Positions 33,871 to 41,668 of a DNA stretch of 43,483 nucleotides are shown here, piece after piece. Where the stretch lies: contig NZ_JACJSF010000068.1 of the NCBI RefSeq assembly GCF_014698035.1, positions 1 to 43,483 of the forward strand, given 5' to 3'. Numbering within the stretch: position 1 is the stretch's first letter; each line of letters begins with the position of its first letter. Made by a program: the position numbers and the translations under genes. The notes beneath the pieces are model-generated. The model saw nothing but the letters and a program-made list of their open reading frames with translations, had not been told where the DNA came from and did no database searches. Origin of the DNA: Desmonostoc muscorum FACHB-395. GTDB taxonomy: Bacteria > Cyanobacteriota > Cyanobacteriia > Cyanobacteriales > Nostocaceae.

Positions 33871-34983
33871 CTACTTAACAGCGCGACTGAAAGCAATATG
33901 GGTTTTTGCACTATCCGTTTTGGGCATTAACCAAGCCAGACCTTCACTAGTGCCAATCCATAGTTTATTGCTGATGTCAGGTACAAGGGCAAGAACCCGA
34001 CTAGAAGGAAGTCCAGCAACTTCTGCATCTAACACAGCGCCTGTATTTGGATTTAATCGTAACAAACCATTGCTAGTTCCAACCCAGACACTACCATCTT
34101 TAGCAAAACGTACCGCCGTCACATCACGCCCACGCAGGCGAGTCACAGACCGCAAAACTGCACCAGTTTTTGGGTTAATGACTAGCAAATTATTCGGCAT
34201 TCCGGCCCAAATTAAGCCTTCTGGACTGATAGCTAAAGCTTGAACAGTCGTCCCTGGTAAATCGGCAATGCGCTTCATAATCGAAGCACTAGCAGTATTT
34301 ACCCGCACCAATCCATCAAGAGTGCCAACCCACAGTTGACCTTCAGCATCTAAAGTTAGGGTGTTGGCGCTGACACCAGGCAGATTTTTTACTGTTGTCA
34401 TAATCAAACCTTGGTCAGGACTAATTAGGGCTAAACCACTATCAGTTCCAGTCCACAAATAACCCCGTTTGTCAAGCAACAGTGACAAAACCCGTTTAGA
34501 AGGCAAAAATAAATTCTGTGCGGTGATTTCATTCGTGCGAGGGTCTACTCGAACTAGTCCGCCATAACTTCCCACCCACAAGCGTCCTACTTTGTCTTGG
34601 GCTAAAGCACCAATGGCAACATTCGGTAAGCTAACACGAGAAATAATCTTGCCAGTTTTAGGATCAATCCGCGATAATCCCCGCCAAGAACCTACCCAAA
34701 GATTGCCTGTAACATCTGCCAGTAAGTTACCAACACGATAATCAGTTTCTGGCGAATTTTCTTGCACTCCGCGCTCATCGGGCAAAGATTCTACTCGCGG
34801 TGGCGGTGCAGAAGGTGGATAAGCGGGGGTTAAATCAGATGATTTGATGTCAGGGGTTTTTTGTGCCCATCCCATACCTGGCACAGCTATCAACCCAAAC
34901 AAGATAGAAGTAATCAATAAACTAGTACGCTTGCAAAATAGTACCACGGTGACATTTCCTTTGGAGACATTACCCATAGTCAT
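33871..34983 (-). CDS. Exported seven-repeat beta-propeller protein (Reg_prop-like)
   Basis: 370 aa. An N-terminal signal peptide (about 1-40; 'LLITSILFGLIAVPGMGWAQ') and a Pro-rich linker are followed by seven units of about 40 residues. Each contains 'G-x-L/V-W-V/I-G-T-x-x-G-L-x-x-[IL]-[DN]-P', for example 'GNLWVGSWRGLSRIDP', 'GRLWVGSYGGLVRVDP', 'GSVWVGTSNGLLRLNP' and 'NKLWIGTSEGLAWLMP'. This is the two-component-regulator propeller repeat, here sufficient for one seven-bladed propeller. The usual following Y_Y_Y and histidine kinase or GGDEF domains are absent, so the protein is a stand-alone periplasmic or outer-envelope binding module. Ligand unknown. Confidence 0.87.
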   Translation of the reverse strand: MTMGNVSKGNVTVVLFCKRTSLLITSILFGLIAVPGMGWAQKTPDIKSSDLTPAYPPSAPPPRVESLPDERGVQENSPETDYRVGNLLADVTGNLWVGSWRGLSRIDPKTGKIISRVSLPNVAIGALAQDKVGRLWVGSYGGLVRVDPRTNEITAQNLFLPSKRVLSLLLDKRGYLWTGTDSGLALISPDQGLIMTTVKNLPGVSANTLTLDAEGQLWVGTLDGLVRVNTASASIMKRIADLPGTTVQALAISPEGLIWAGMPNNLLVINPKTGAVLRSVTRLRGRDVTAVRFAKDGSVWVGTSNGLLRLNPNTGAVLDAEVAGLPSSRVLALVPDISNKLWIGTSEGLAWLMPKTDSAKTHIAFSRAVK

Positions 34984-35747
34984 TACCTAAACTGGCTTTG
35001 GGTTAATTTCAGTGTTCCCCTAGTTGGGATTTTTTAAACATTGGGGATTGGGGACTGGAGAATAAATATTTAGGAATACTTTTTTATTACCCAGTCCCGA
35101 AACACTATTGATGACACCTTGTAAAGCGTTTGTAATAAAATGTTAAATCATTATGTAATAACAAAACTAAATATATAAGTTCAAAACTTTGAAAGAATAA
35201 CTTATCGAATTATTGATATATTGTGGAATAAGTTACAAATTACGTGGTGTGCAATTTTTTATCTTTCGCTCACCACTCTGCTAAATCTCTGTCAAGTAAA
35301 TTCTTTTCTGGTATCTTTTCCATCAATGGGGAAGATAGAAGGAGTGTAGAGGTGGGAATGTCTGCCAGCCAGCCCAATCCCCTGAATACCCCAATTTGTA
35401 GGGGAATTATCTAAAATAAAGCCGCGAAAAGCGGGAGTTTTGGTGAAATTGAGAAGGTTTAGTCGGGTGCGAAAAAGAGGTAAAAAAGAATTTTGATTCG
35501 TATAAAGAGGAAACAGTAGAAGCGCTAGGTCGTGTACCCCTAGAAGGGGATAACACTGGTGAGGAGGGCTACCACCGCTACCAAAGTGTCCGCCGCAAAA
35601 AAACTGCAACCCTTGGGCAAAAACAACCCCCAACAAAAATTTTTCCCGAATCTTCTCCTTGATGAAGGGGGAAAAAAGGGGTGAGGGGAAGTTGCACAAA
35701 ACGTGATTTGATAATTAATTAAGAGTGATTTCAGGGAAGGATAAAAT
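34984..35747. other. rbcL upstream region and long leader
   Basis: 764 bp between the divergent propeller gene and rbcL. It includes a short fold-back (GGGGACTGG near 35050 and CCAGTCCC near 35093), an NtcA-like promoter at 35222-35265 and then about 480 bp of probable transcribed leader. A 135-codon minus-strand frame (35292-35699) crosses the leader; its translation shows no recognisable domain and I do not call it a gene. GGAAGG lies upstream of the rbcL ATG. Confidence 0.6.
35222..35265 (+). promoter_or_regulatory. NtcA-like site plus -10 box in the rbcL promoter region
   Basis: GTG-N8-TAC at 35223-35236 differs from the NtcA consensus GTA-N8-TAC by one base and also fits the older TGT-N10-ACA description. 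Twenty-three bases after it lies TATCTT (35260-35265), fitting the TAN3T -10 box of NtcA-activated promoters. This predicts a start near 35272, a leader of roughly 475 bases. NtcA (BifA/VF1) binding upstream of rbcL is known in Anabaena; the site here is my reading. Confidence 0.45.
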
Positions 35748-37178
35748 ATGTCTTACGCTCAAACGAAGACTCAGAGCAAGTCTGGGTATCAAGCCGGGGT
35801 TAAAGATTACAGATTAACTTATTACACACCCGATTACACACCAAAAGATACCGATCTTCTAGCTGCGTTCCGCATGACACCCCAGCCCGGTGTTCCTCCC
35901 GAAGAAGCAGGTGCGGCTGTAGCGGCTGAGTCTTCCACAGGTACTTGGACAACTGTGTGGACAGACTTGCTCACCGACCTCGATCGCTACAAAGGTCGTT
36001 GTTATGACATCGAACCAGTTCCCGGCGAAGACAACCAGTACATCTGCTACGTTGCTTATCCTTTGGACTTGTTTGAAGAAGGTTCTGTAACCAACGTATT
36101 AACCTCAATTGTAGGTAACGTATTTGGTTTCAAAGCTCTGCGGGCACTACGTCTAGAAGACATCCGTTTCCCAGTAGCTTACATCAAGACCTTCCAAGGG
36201 CCTCCTCACGGTATCCAAGTTGAGCGCGACAAGTTAAACAAATACGGTCGTCCTTTACTAGGTTGTACCATTAAGCCCAAATTGGGTCTTTCCGCTAAGA
36301 ACTACGGACGCGCTGTATACGAGTGCTTACGCGGTGGTTTGGACTTCACCAAAGACGACGAAAACATTAACTCCGCACCATTCCAAAGATGGCGCGATCG
36401 CTTCTTGTTTGTAGCTGAAGCTATCAACAAAGCTCAAGCAGAAACCGGTGAAATTAAAGGTCACTACCTAAACGTCACCGCTCCTACTTGCGAACAAATG
36501 TTGCAACGGGCTGAGTACGCTAAAGAACTCAAAATGCCCATCATCATGCATGACTACCTCACCGCAGGTTTCACCGCCAACACCACATTGTCTCGTTGGT
36601 GCCGCGATAACGGTATCTTGCTACACATTCACCGTGCTATGCACGCTGTAATCGACCGTCAAAAGAACCACGGTATCCACTTCCGTGTATTGGCTAAAGC
36701 TCTACGTTTGTCTGGTGGTGATCACATCCACACCGGCACCGTAGTTGGTAAGTTGGAAGGTGAGCGCGGCATCACAATGGGCTTCGTTGACCTGTTGCGT
36801 GAAAACTACATTGAGCAAGACAAGTCTCGTGGTATTTACTTTACCCAAGACTGGGCTTCTCTACCTGGTGTAATGGCAGTTGCTTCTGGTGGTATCCACG
36901 TATGGCACATGCCCGCGCTAGTAGAAATCTTTGGTGATGACTCCGTACTACAATTCGGTGGTGGTACTCTGGGACACCCTTGGGGTAACGCTCCTGGAGC
37001 AACCGCTAACCGCGTCGCCTTGGAAGCTGTTGTTCAAGCTCGTAACGAAGGCCGTAACTTGGCTCGTGAAGGTAACGATATCATCCGCGAAGCAGCCAAG
37101 TGGTCTCCTGAACTAGCTGTTGCTTGCGAACTATGGAAAGAAATCAAGTTCGAGTTTGAAGCAATGGATACCGTCTGA
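35748..37178 (+). CDS. rbcL: RuBisCO large subunit (form IB)
   Basis: 476 aa, standard length. Fixes CO2 on ribulose-1,5-bisphosphate as an L8S8 enzyme in carboxysomes. The carbamylated lysine and metal-binding Asp-Glu are in 'GGLDFTKDDENIN'; other active-site stretches are 'GCTIKPKLGLS', 'IHRAMHAVIDR' with its catalytic His, loop 6 'HTGTVVGKLEGER' and 'SGGIHVWHMP'. GGAAGG precedes the ATG. Codon use is more biased than in neighbours, as expected for a highly expressed gene. First gene of rbcL-rbcX-rbcS; a heptamer repeat lies before rbcX. Confidence 0.99.
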   Translation: MSYAQTKTQSKSGYQAGVKDYRLTYYTPDYTPKDTDLLAAFRMTPQPGVPPEEAGAAVAAESSTGTWTTVWTDLLTDLDRYKGRCYDIEPVPGEDNQYICYVAYPLDLFEEGSVTNVLTSIVGNVFGFKALRALRLEDIRFPVAYIKTFQGPPHGIQVERDKLNKYGRPLLGCTIKPKLGLSAKNYGRAVYECLRGGLDFTKDDENINSAPFQRWRDRFLFVAEAINKAQAETGEIKGHYLNVTAPTCEQMLQRAEYAKELKMPIIMHDYLTAGFTANTTLSRWCRDNGILLHIHRAMHAVIDRQKNHGIHFRVLAKALRLSGGDHIHTGTVVGKLEGERGITMGFVDLLRENYIEQDKSRGIYFTQDWASLPGVMAVASGGIHVWHMPALVEIFGDDSVLQFGGGTLGHPWGNAPGATANRVALEAVVQARNEGRNLAREGNDIIREAAKWSPELAVACELWKEIKFEFEAMDTV

Positions 37179-37182
37179 TCTG

Positions 37183-37262
37183 AGTTAACAGTTAAGAGTT
37201 AAGAGTTAAGAGTTAGGATTTGCATTAATTCATAACTCATAACTCATAACTCATAACTCTTT
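37183..37262. repeat. Heptamer short tandem repeats in the rbcL-rbcX spacer
   Basis: The left arm repeats AGAGTTA (about 37195-37216) and the right arm repeats ATAACTC (about 37232-37259). The arms are imperfectly complementary, so the spacer can fold back. Such STRRs are known from the rbcLX spacers of Nostoc and Anabaena. The fold could affect the ratio of rbcL to rbcX-rbcS message; this is inference. Confidence 0.8.
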
Positions 37263-37278
37263 AGGGCTGGGGTCAAGC

Positions 37279-37686
37279 ATGAATCTTAAGCAAATTGCGA
37301 AGGACACAGCCAAAACTCTCCAAAGCTATCTGACTTATCAGGCTCTAAGGACAGTATTGGCACAGCTAGGCGAAACGAATCCTCCATTAGAACTTTGGTT
37401 GCATAACTTTTCGTCTGGCAAAATTCAAAATGGTGAGTCATACATTGAGCAACTGCTGAGAGAAAAACCAGATTTGGCTTTGCGAATCATGACTGTCAGA
37501 GAACACATTGCGGAAGAAATTGCAGAATTTTTACCGGAAATGGTTCGCACTGGTATTCAGCAAGCCAATATGGAACAGCGTCGCCAGCATTTAGAACGCA
37601 TCACACGAATAGACACATCTAGCCCCAGTCTGCAACCAGAACAGCAAACAACTTCAGATCAGAATTTGGATAACTTATCCAATTAG
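37279..37686 (+). CDS. rbcX: RuBisCO assembly chaperone RbcX
   Basis: 135 aa, all-helical homodimeric chaperone that clamps the C-terminal peptide of RbcL during L8 core assembly. Recognised from 'QIAKDTAKTLQSYLTYQALRTVLAQLGETNPPLELWLHNFS' at the start and 'EIAEFLPEMVRTGIQQANMEQRRQHLERI' at the end. The C-terminal 25 residues are polar and variable, as usual. It lies 100 bp after rbcL and 47 bp before rbcS on the same strand, in the classical cyanobacterial order. Confidence 0.98.
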   Translation: MNLKQIAKDTAKTLQSYLTYQALRTVLAQLGETNPPLELWLHNFSSGKIQNGESYIEQLLREKPDLALRIMTVREHIAEEIAEFLPEMVRTGIQQANMEQRRQHLERITRIDTSSPSLQPEQQTTSDQNLDNLSN

Positions 37687-37733
37687 TTCGGTCAACCTAG
37701 TAGTCAAAAATCGCAACCCATTATCAAAAAGCT

Positions 37734-38072
37734 ATGCAAACTTTACCAAAAGAGCGTCGTTACGAAACCCTTTCTTATCTGCCACCCCTTACTGACGCTC
37801 AAATTGCCAAGCAGATTCAGTACATTTTGAATCAAGGTTACATTCCAGCGATCGAGTTCAACGAAACTTCTGAGCCAACAGAATTATATTGGACAATGTG
37901 GAAGTTGCCTTTGTTCGGTGCTAAATCCACTCAAGAAGTATTGAGCGAAGTTCAAGGATGCCGTTCTCAATTCAACACCAGCTATATCCGTGTTGTAGGT
38001 TTTGACAACATCAAGCAGTGCCAAGTTCTCAGCTTTCTTGTTCACAAACCTAACAAAGCCACCAGATACTAA
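37734..38072 (+). CDS. rbcS: RuBisCO small subunit
   Basis: 112 aa, the usual cyanobacterial length without plastid insertions. Signatures: 'ERRYETLSYLPPLTDAQIAKQIQYILNQGYIPAIEFNE', 'YWTMWKLPLFGAKSTQEVLSEVQGCR' and 'YIRVVGFDNIKQCQVLSFLVHKP'. Caps the L8 core to give L8S8. It ends the rbcL-rbcX-rbcS cluster; a strong terminator follows 34 bp after the stop. Its C-terminal half resembles the SSU-like domain at the end of Rca 3 kb downstream. Confidence 0.99.
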   Translation: MQTLPKERRYETLSYLPPLTDAQIAKQIQYILNQGYIPAIEFNETSEPTELYWTMWKLPLFGAKSTQEVLSEVQGCRSQFNTSYIRVVGFDNIKQCQVLSFLVHKPNKATRY

Positions 38073-38106
38073 AGCTAGCAAGCTTTAAGTAATTAATTTA
38101 TCCCCA

Positions 38107-38142
38107 TAGGAGAGGCAGATAATTCTGCCTCTCCTATTTTTT
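38107..38142 (+). terminator. Strong rho-independent terminator of the rbc operon
   Basis: TAGGAGAGGCAGA (38107-38119) and TCTGCCTCTCCTA (38124-38136) form a perfect 13-bp stem with a TAAT loop, followed by six T (38137-38142). Confidence 0.92.
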
Positions 38143-38205
38143 AACTAAAGAGTCATAACAATTCTGGTAAACCTCAGTATTCAAGTCTCAAGAATTTTGT
38201 GCAAG

Positions 38206-38705
38206 ATGAGTGAATTAAAAGTAATTTCAAATACACCATCACCTCAGACTCGCCAAAGTCTGGCTACGGACTTGTTACACGCAGGTTTAACTCCAGAGAT
38301 GAATGTGATAGTCCACTCTTGACTCAGTTCACTGGGATGGGTTTGTGGTGGTTCAGTCACAGTAGTTCAAGCACTGATGGATGCGATCGCGCCAGCAGTA
38401 ACTCTCATAATGCCTACCCATTCTGTGGTCTGATCCTAAGCACCAGTTTTTATCTGGCTGAGTATCGGGTTGATGGGACACAGCAAGTTAGCAAAGGTGC
38501 GCCAGTTCTAGAAGCAGGACAACGAGTTTGGAAATATTACTCAGATATTGAATTTGACAATGACTGTTTTTTTGACATAGGTAGAGATTTGGAAAACACT
38601 GGTCATGTCAAAGTCTCAAAAGTTGGTTCTGCACAAACCAAGCTATTGTCTGTCAAAAACGCTGTTGATTTTGCCGTTGATTGGTTGACAACTCATCCCA
38701 GATAG
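38206..38705 (+). pseudogene. Degraded AAC(3)-family aminoglycoside N-acetyltransferase
   Basis: An ATG at 38206 opens 38 codons whose end ('LTPEMNVIVHS') fits the N-terminus of Antibiotic_NAT/AAC(3) proteins. An in-frame TGA (38320-38322) follows, after which the same frame continues with 'LSSLGWVCGGSVTVVQALMDAIAP' and 'TLIMPTHS' to a second TGA at 38431. The C-terminal part continues in another frame from about 38450 ('FYLAEYRVDGTQQVSKGAPVLEAGQRVW' to 'VDWLTTHPR'). About 100 central residues of the roughly 265-aa family are missing, including active-site regions. Thus there is one nonsense codon plus an internal deletion with frame change: non-functional. Family members act on various acyl acceptors, not only drugs. 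Confidence 0.85.
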
Positions 38706-38775
38706 AAGGAGCAATCAGGATACATTTTGTGACATCAAAATCTTAGAAATTAAGGCATTATCTAGCGCATAAGTC

Positions 38776-39426
38776 ATGAACTCAATACATCGACAAGAAG
38801 TAAGAATTTGTTTTGTTGGTGACTCCTTCGTTAACGGTACTGGCGACCAAGAATGTCTTGGTTGGACAGGGAGAGTATGTGTTAATGCTAATAAAAAAGG
38901 TTATGACATTACCTACTATAATTTAGGAATTAGGCGTGATACGAGTACTGATATAGCACAGCGTTGGTTACAGGAAGTCTCACTGCGATTACCGAAAGAA
39001 TATGATGGCAGAGTTGTGTTTTCTTTTGGATTGAATGACACAACATTAGAAAATGGTAAAACTCGCGTGGATTTGGCAGATTCTATCAAAAATGCTCGTG
39101 AAATTTTAAGTAAAGCTCAAAAGTTATATCCTGTTTTGATGGTTAGCCCTGCACTCTACGCAGAACAAAAAGATAGTCAAAGAAGGAATAGAAATATTGA
39201 TTTATCTAAACAGTTTGCTTTAATTTGCAATGAATTGAATATCCCATATTTAGATGTTTTCCCGATATTAGAAAAATCAAATATCTGGATTAATGAAGCA
39301 AGAGCTAATGATGGTGTTCATCCAAAAGCAGGCGGTTATGCAGAATTTGCCCAAATCGTGGAAAATTGGGACGCTTGGTTAAATTGGTTTCCTCTGAACT
39401 TAATTGATAATTCAAAGTTAGGATAG
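38776..39426 (+). CDS. SGNH/GDSL-family hydrolase
   Basis: 216 aa cytoplasmic-looking esterase or lipase-like protein. Block I 'RICFVGDSFVNGTGD' has the catalytic Ser (S17) in GDS, block III 'SFGLNDTT' has the Gly-x-Asn-Asp oxyanion residues, and block V 'DGVHPKAGGYAEFA' has the catalytic Asp and His. All four SGNH landmarks are present. No signal peptide is seen. The substrate is unknown. It lies intact between two degraded genes (AAC(3) pseudogene and PIN pseudogene) and about 40 bp before the antitoxin gene, in the rbcS-rca interval. Confidence 0.9.
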   Translation: MNSIHRQEVRICFVGDSFVNGTGDQECLGWTGRVCVNANKKGYDITYYNLGIRRDTSTDIAQRWLQEVSLRLPKEYDGRVVFSFGLNDTTLENGKTRVDLADSIKNAREILSKAQKLYPVLMVSPALYAEQKDSQRRNRNIDLSKQFALICNELNIPYLDVFPILEKSNIWINEARANDGVHPKAGGYAEFAQIVENWDAWLNWFPLNLIDNSKLG

Positions 39427-39463
39427 TGGTAGCACCTGATTTTTATATCCAAAGGTGGTAACT

Positions 39464-39691
39464 ATGCAGCAAATTACTCTAGCTGAAGCATCTAAAAATT
39501 TACCCGACTTAATTGAAGCAGCACTCAGTGGTGAGGAAATTATCATCATCAAAGATAATCAACCTGTTGTGAAGTTAACTCCTGTGTCGCAAGTTAAACG
39601 CCTCCGTCAACCTGGAAGCGCAAAGGGTTTAATTACAATATCTGATGACTTTGATGAACCACTGGAAGATTTCACGGAATATATGGAATGA
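39464..39691 (+). CDS. Phd/YefM-family antitoxin
   Basis: 75 aa. The N-terminal DNA-binding fold 'ITLAEASKNLPDLIEAALSGEEIIIIKDNQPVVKL' is typical of Phd/YefM antitoxins; the C-terminal acidic tail ('ISDDFDEPLEDFTEYME') is the toxin-binding part that would wrap a PIN toxin. AAGGTGG seven bases upstream favours the ATG at 39464 over one nine bases earlier. Its TGA overlaps the ATG of the toxin gene (ATGA), the usual coupling. The toxin is broken, so the antitoxin is an orphan here; it could still repress its own promoter or neutralise related toxins. Confidence 0.88.
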   Translation: MQQITLAEASKNLPDLIEAALSGEEIIIIKDNQPVVKLTPVSQVKRLRQPGSAKGLITISDDFDEPLEDFTEYME

Positions 39692-40070
39692 GATTATTGC
39701 TGGATACACATACTTTTATTTAGTATGTGACAGATAATTCAAGACTTAGTAATCAAGTAGTAGAGTTAATTAATAATGAAAATAATGAAATTTTGCTAAG
39801 TATAGCTAGTCTATGGGAAATAGCTATTAAGCAGAATTTAGGCAAGCTTAGTTTTAATCAGCCATTTGAGATATTCATCACACAGCAACTAAACCTCAAG
39901 ATTTTAGGTTACTCGATATCAAAATTAGCCATGTTACTGTTGTTGCCACACTACCCTCACATCATCGCGATCCATTTGACCGAATTTTAATTGCACAAGC
40001 ACTCGCAGAAAATATACCTATACTGAGTGCTGATAAAATTTTTGATCTATATCCAATAAGACGTTTATAG
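39688..40070 (+). pseudogene. Broken PIN-domain (VapC-like) toxin
   Basis: The reading frame starts 'MRLLLDTHTFI' (first PIN Asp), then codon 12 is TAG (39721-39723) where relatives have Trp. It continues 'YVTDNSRLSNQVVELINNENNEILLSIASLWEIAIKQNLGKLSF' to about 39920, then shifts frame. The C-terminal part 'LPSHHRDPFDRILIAQALAENIPILSADKIFDLYPIRRL' follows in a second frame to the TAG at 40068, with the PIN catalytic Asp residues still recognisable. Two independent lesions make it inactive. It would have been a ribonuclease paired with the antitoxin directly upstream. Confidence 0.9.
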
Positions 40071-40164
40071 TAAATAGCGTTGCTTTCCTACCAAAAGATA
40101 AATAAACAGTCATCACCAAAAAAACTTAACATTACTTTAGGCAGTGCTAGGCAAAGATAATTTT

Positions 40165-41436
40165 ATGGGTTACTACATCGCTCCCCGCTTTTTGGACAAA
40201 CTGGCTGTCCACATCACCAAAAACTTTCTAAAGCTTCCTGGTGTGCGAGTTCCCGTGATTTTAGGTATTCACGGACGCAAAGGAGAAGGCAAAACATTTC
40301 AATGTCAATTAGTCTTCGAGAAAATGGGTATCGAAGTGACTAATATCTCTGGTGGCGAATTGGAAAGTCCAGATGCAGGAGATCCAGCGCGGTTGATTCG
40401 GCTGCGGTATCGGGAAACAGCAGAACTGATCAAAGTACGCGGCAAAATGTGTGTACTGATGATTAACGATTTAGATGCGGGGGCTGGACGCTTTGATGAA
40501 GGCACGCAATATACTGTAAATACGCAGTTGGTGAATGCCACACTGATGAATATTGCTGATAATCCTACAGATGTGCAGTTGCCTGGAAGCTACGATTCCA
40601 CACCTTTACATCGTGTACCGATTATTGTCACAGGTAATGATTTTTCTACCCTCTATGCACCGTTAATTCGGGATGGACGGATGGAGAAATTTTACTGGGA
40701 ACCAGACAGAGACGACAAAGTGGGAATTGTCAAAGGGATTTTTGAACCGGATGGACTATCGCAGAAGGAAGTTGAACAACTAGTTGATACATTTGTCAAC
40801 CAGTCCATTGACTTTTTTAGCGCTTTGCGATCGCGCATTTATGACGAACAAATCCGCAACTACATCCATAAAGTAGGTTTTGAACGGGTATCCTTGAGTG
40901 TGGTTAACAGCACCGAAGGGCCACCAGAATTTAAAAAGCCAGATTTCAGGCTGTCTCACTTAATCGAGTCTGGTAACTTCCTCGTTGGTGAACAAAAACG
41001 GGTGGAAAATTCCCATTTGGTTGACGATTACAATCGACTGAATCGAGGTAGAAATTCTCAATCTGCATCACCTGCTGCGACACCAATTAATCAGCCGTCA
41101 AGCGATGGTGCAACTCAAGAACCGAAAACGAATGGATTCCAGAAACAGGAAGTATCAAGCCCACATTTAACCCTAGAGACACAAGAACAGATTCGGCAAT
41201 TATTATCTCAAGGTTACAAAATAAGTATTGAACACGTAGATGAGCGCCGTTTCCGTACAGGTTCTTGGCAAAGTTGTGTTCATAGCCACATTGATGCCGA
41301 GTCTGATGCAATCTCAAACTTAGAGGCAACTTTGGCAGAATATAGCGGTGAGTATATCCGCTTAGTAGGTATTGATCCGAAAGCCAAGCGGCGGGTTTTG
41401 GAGACAATTATTCATCGTCCGCATGGGAAAAATTAG
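40165..41436 (+). CDS. rca: RuBisCO activase with C-terminal SSU-like domain
   Basis: 423 aa from the ATG at 40165 ('MGYYIAPRFLDKLAVHITKNF'); a GTG seven codons earlier (40144) is an alternative. The AAA+ core has Walker A GRKGEGKT (37-44), Walker B 'CVLMINDLDAGAG' (96-108) and arginine-finger-type 'RDGRMEKFYW'. A Ser/Pro/Gln-rich linker (about 300-335) leads to an RbcS-like domain (about 336-423, 'IRQLLSQGYKISIEHVDERRFRTGSWQSC' to 'RVLETIIHRP'), which in cyanobacteria targets Rca to RuBisCO in carboxysomes. It removes inhibitory sugar phosphates or organises RuBisCO. It lies 2 kb beyond rbcS on the same strand with its own promoter region, not in the rbc operon. Confidence 0.97.
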   Translation: MGYYIAPRFLDKLAVHITKNFLKLPGVRVPVILGIHGRKGEGKTFQCQLVFEKMGIEVTNISGGELESPDAGDPARLIRLRYRETAELIKVRGKMCVLMINDLDAGAGRFDEGTQYTVNTQLVNATLMNIADNPTDVQLPGSYDSTPLHRVPIIVTGNDFSTLYAPLIRDGRMEKFYWEPDRDDKVGIVKGIFEPDGLSQKEVEQLVDTFVNQSIDFFSALRSRIYDEQIRNYIHKVGFERVSLSVVNSTEGPPEFKKPDFRLSHLIESGNFLVGEQKRVENSHLVDDYNRLNRGRNSQSASPAATPINQPSSDGATQEPKTNGFQKQEVSSPHLTLETQEQIRQLLSQGYKISIEHVDERRFRTGSWQSCVHSHIDAESDAISNLEATLAEYSGEYIRLVGIDPKAKRRVLETIIHRPHGKN

Positions 41437-41511
41437 GAATAGATAATTGAGAAAGAGCGATCGCTTTTGTCAATTCTCAAACAAATGGAAAAATATGCTT
41501 CCTAAATTTCG

Positions 41512-41641
41512 GGACTTACGCAAAAAATAGCCCAAAGCTTGATTTTTTAGTAGGGACAATACCCTGCGGGTACTAACTCGTAGAGTAGCCGCAAAGCGTC
41601 TACATTAATTGCCCCTACTGCCTGTCGTTTTGCGTAAGTCC
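41512..41641. repeat. 130-bp MITE-like element with 14-bp perfect terminal inverted repeats
   Basis: GGACTTACGCAAAA (41512-41525) and TTTTGCGTAAGTCC (41628-41641) are perfectly complementary. It sits between the convergent rca and secreted-protein genes. A degenerate relative is at 7073-7208. AAATTT flanks both sides. Confidence 0.7.
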
Positions 41642-41668
41642 TAAATTTGATAGCTGAATCTTTATACC

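Noticed and set aside
35292..35699. 135-aa minus-strand protein
   Set aside because: Not annotated as a gene because its composition is repeat-like and no domain is seen; kept only as a low-interest observation.
38107..38142. rbcS terminator as part of a dispersed repeat
   Set aside because: Its arms do not recur elsewhere in the window and it has a clean T-run, so an ordinary terminator explains it.
38319..38705. 128-aa protein starting at TTG
   Set aside because: Only its last 85 or so residues make sense, as the C-terminus of a broken AAC(3) gene; the first part is out of frame with the real coding sequence.
39727..39990. 87-aa protein as an intact toxin
   Set aside because: It lacks the first PIN Asp, which lies before the TAG at 39721, and its last residues are frameshifted; it is part of the PIN pseudogene.
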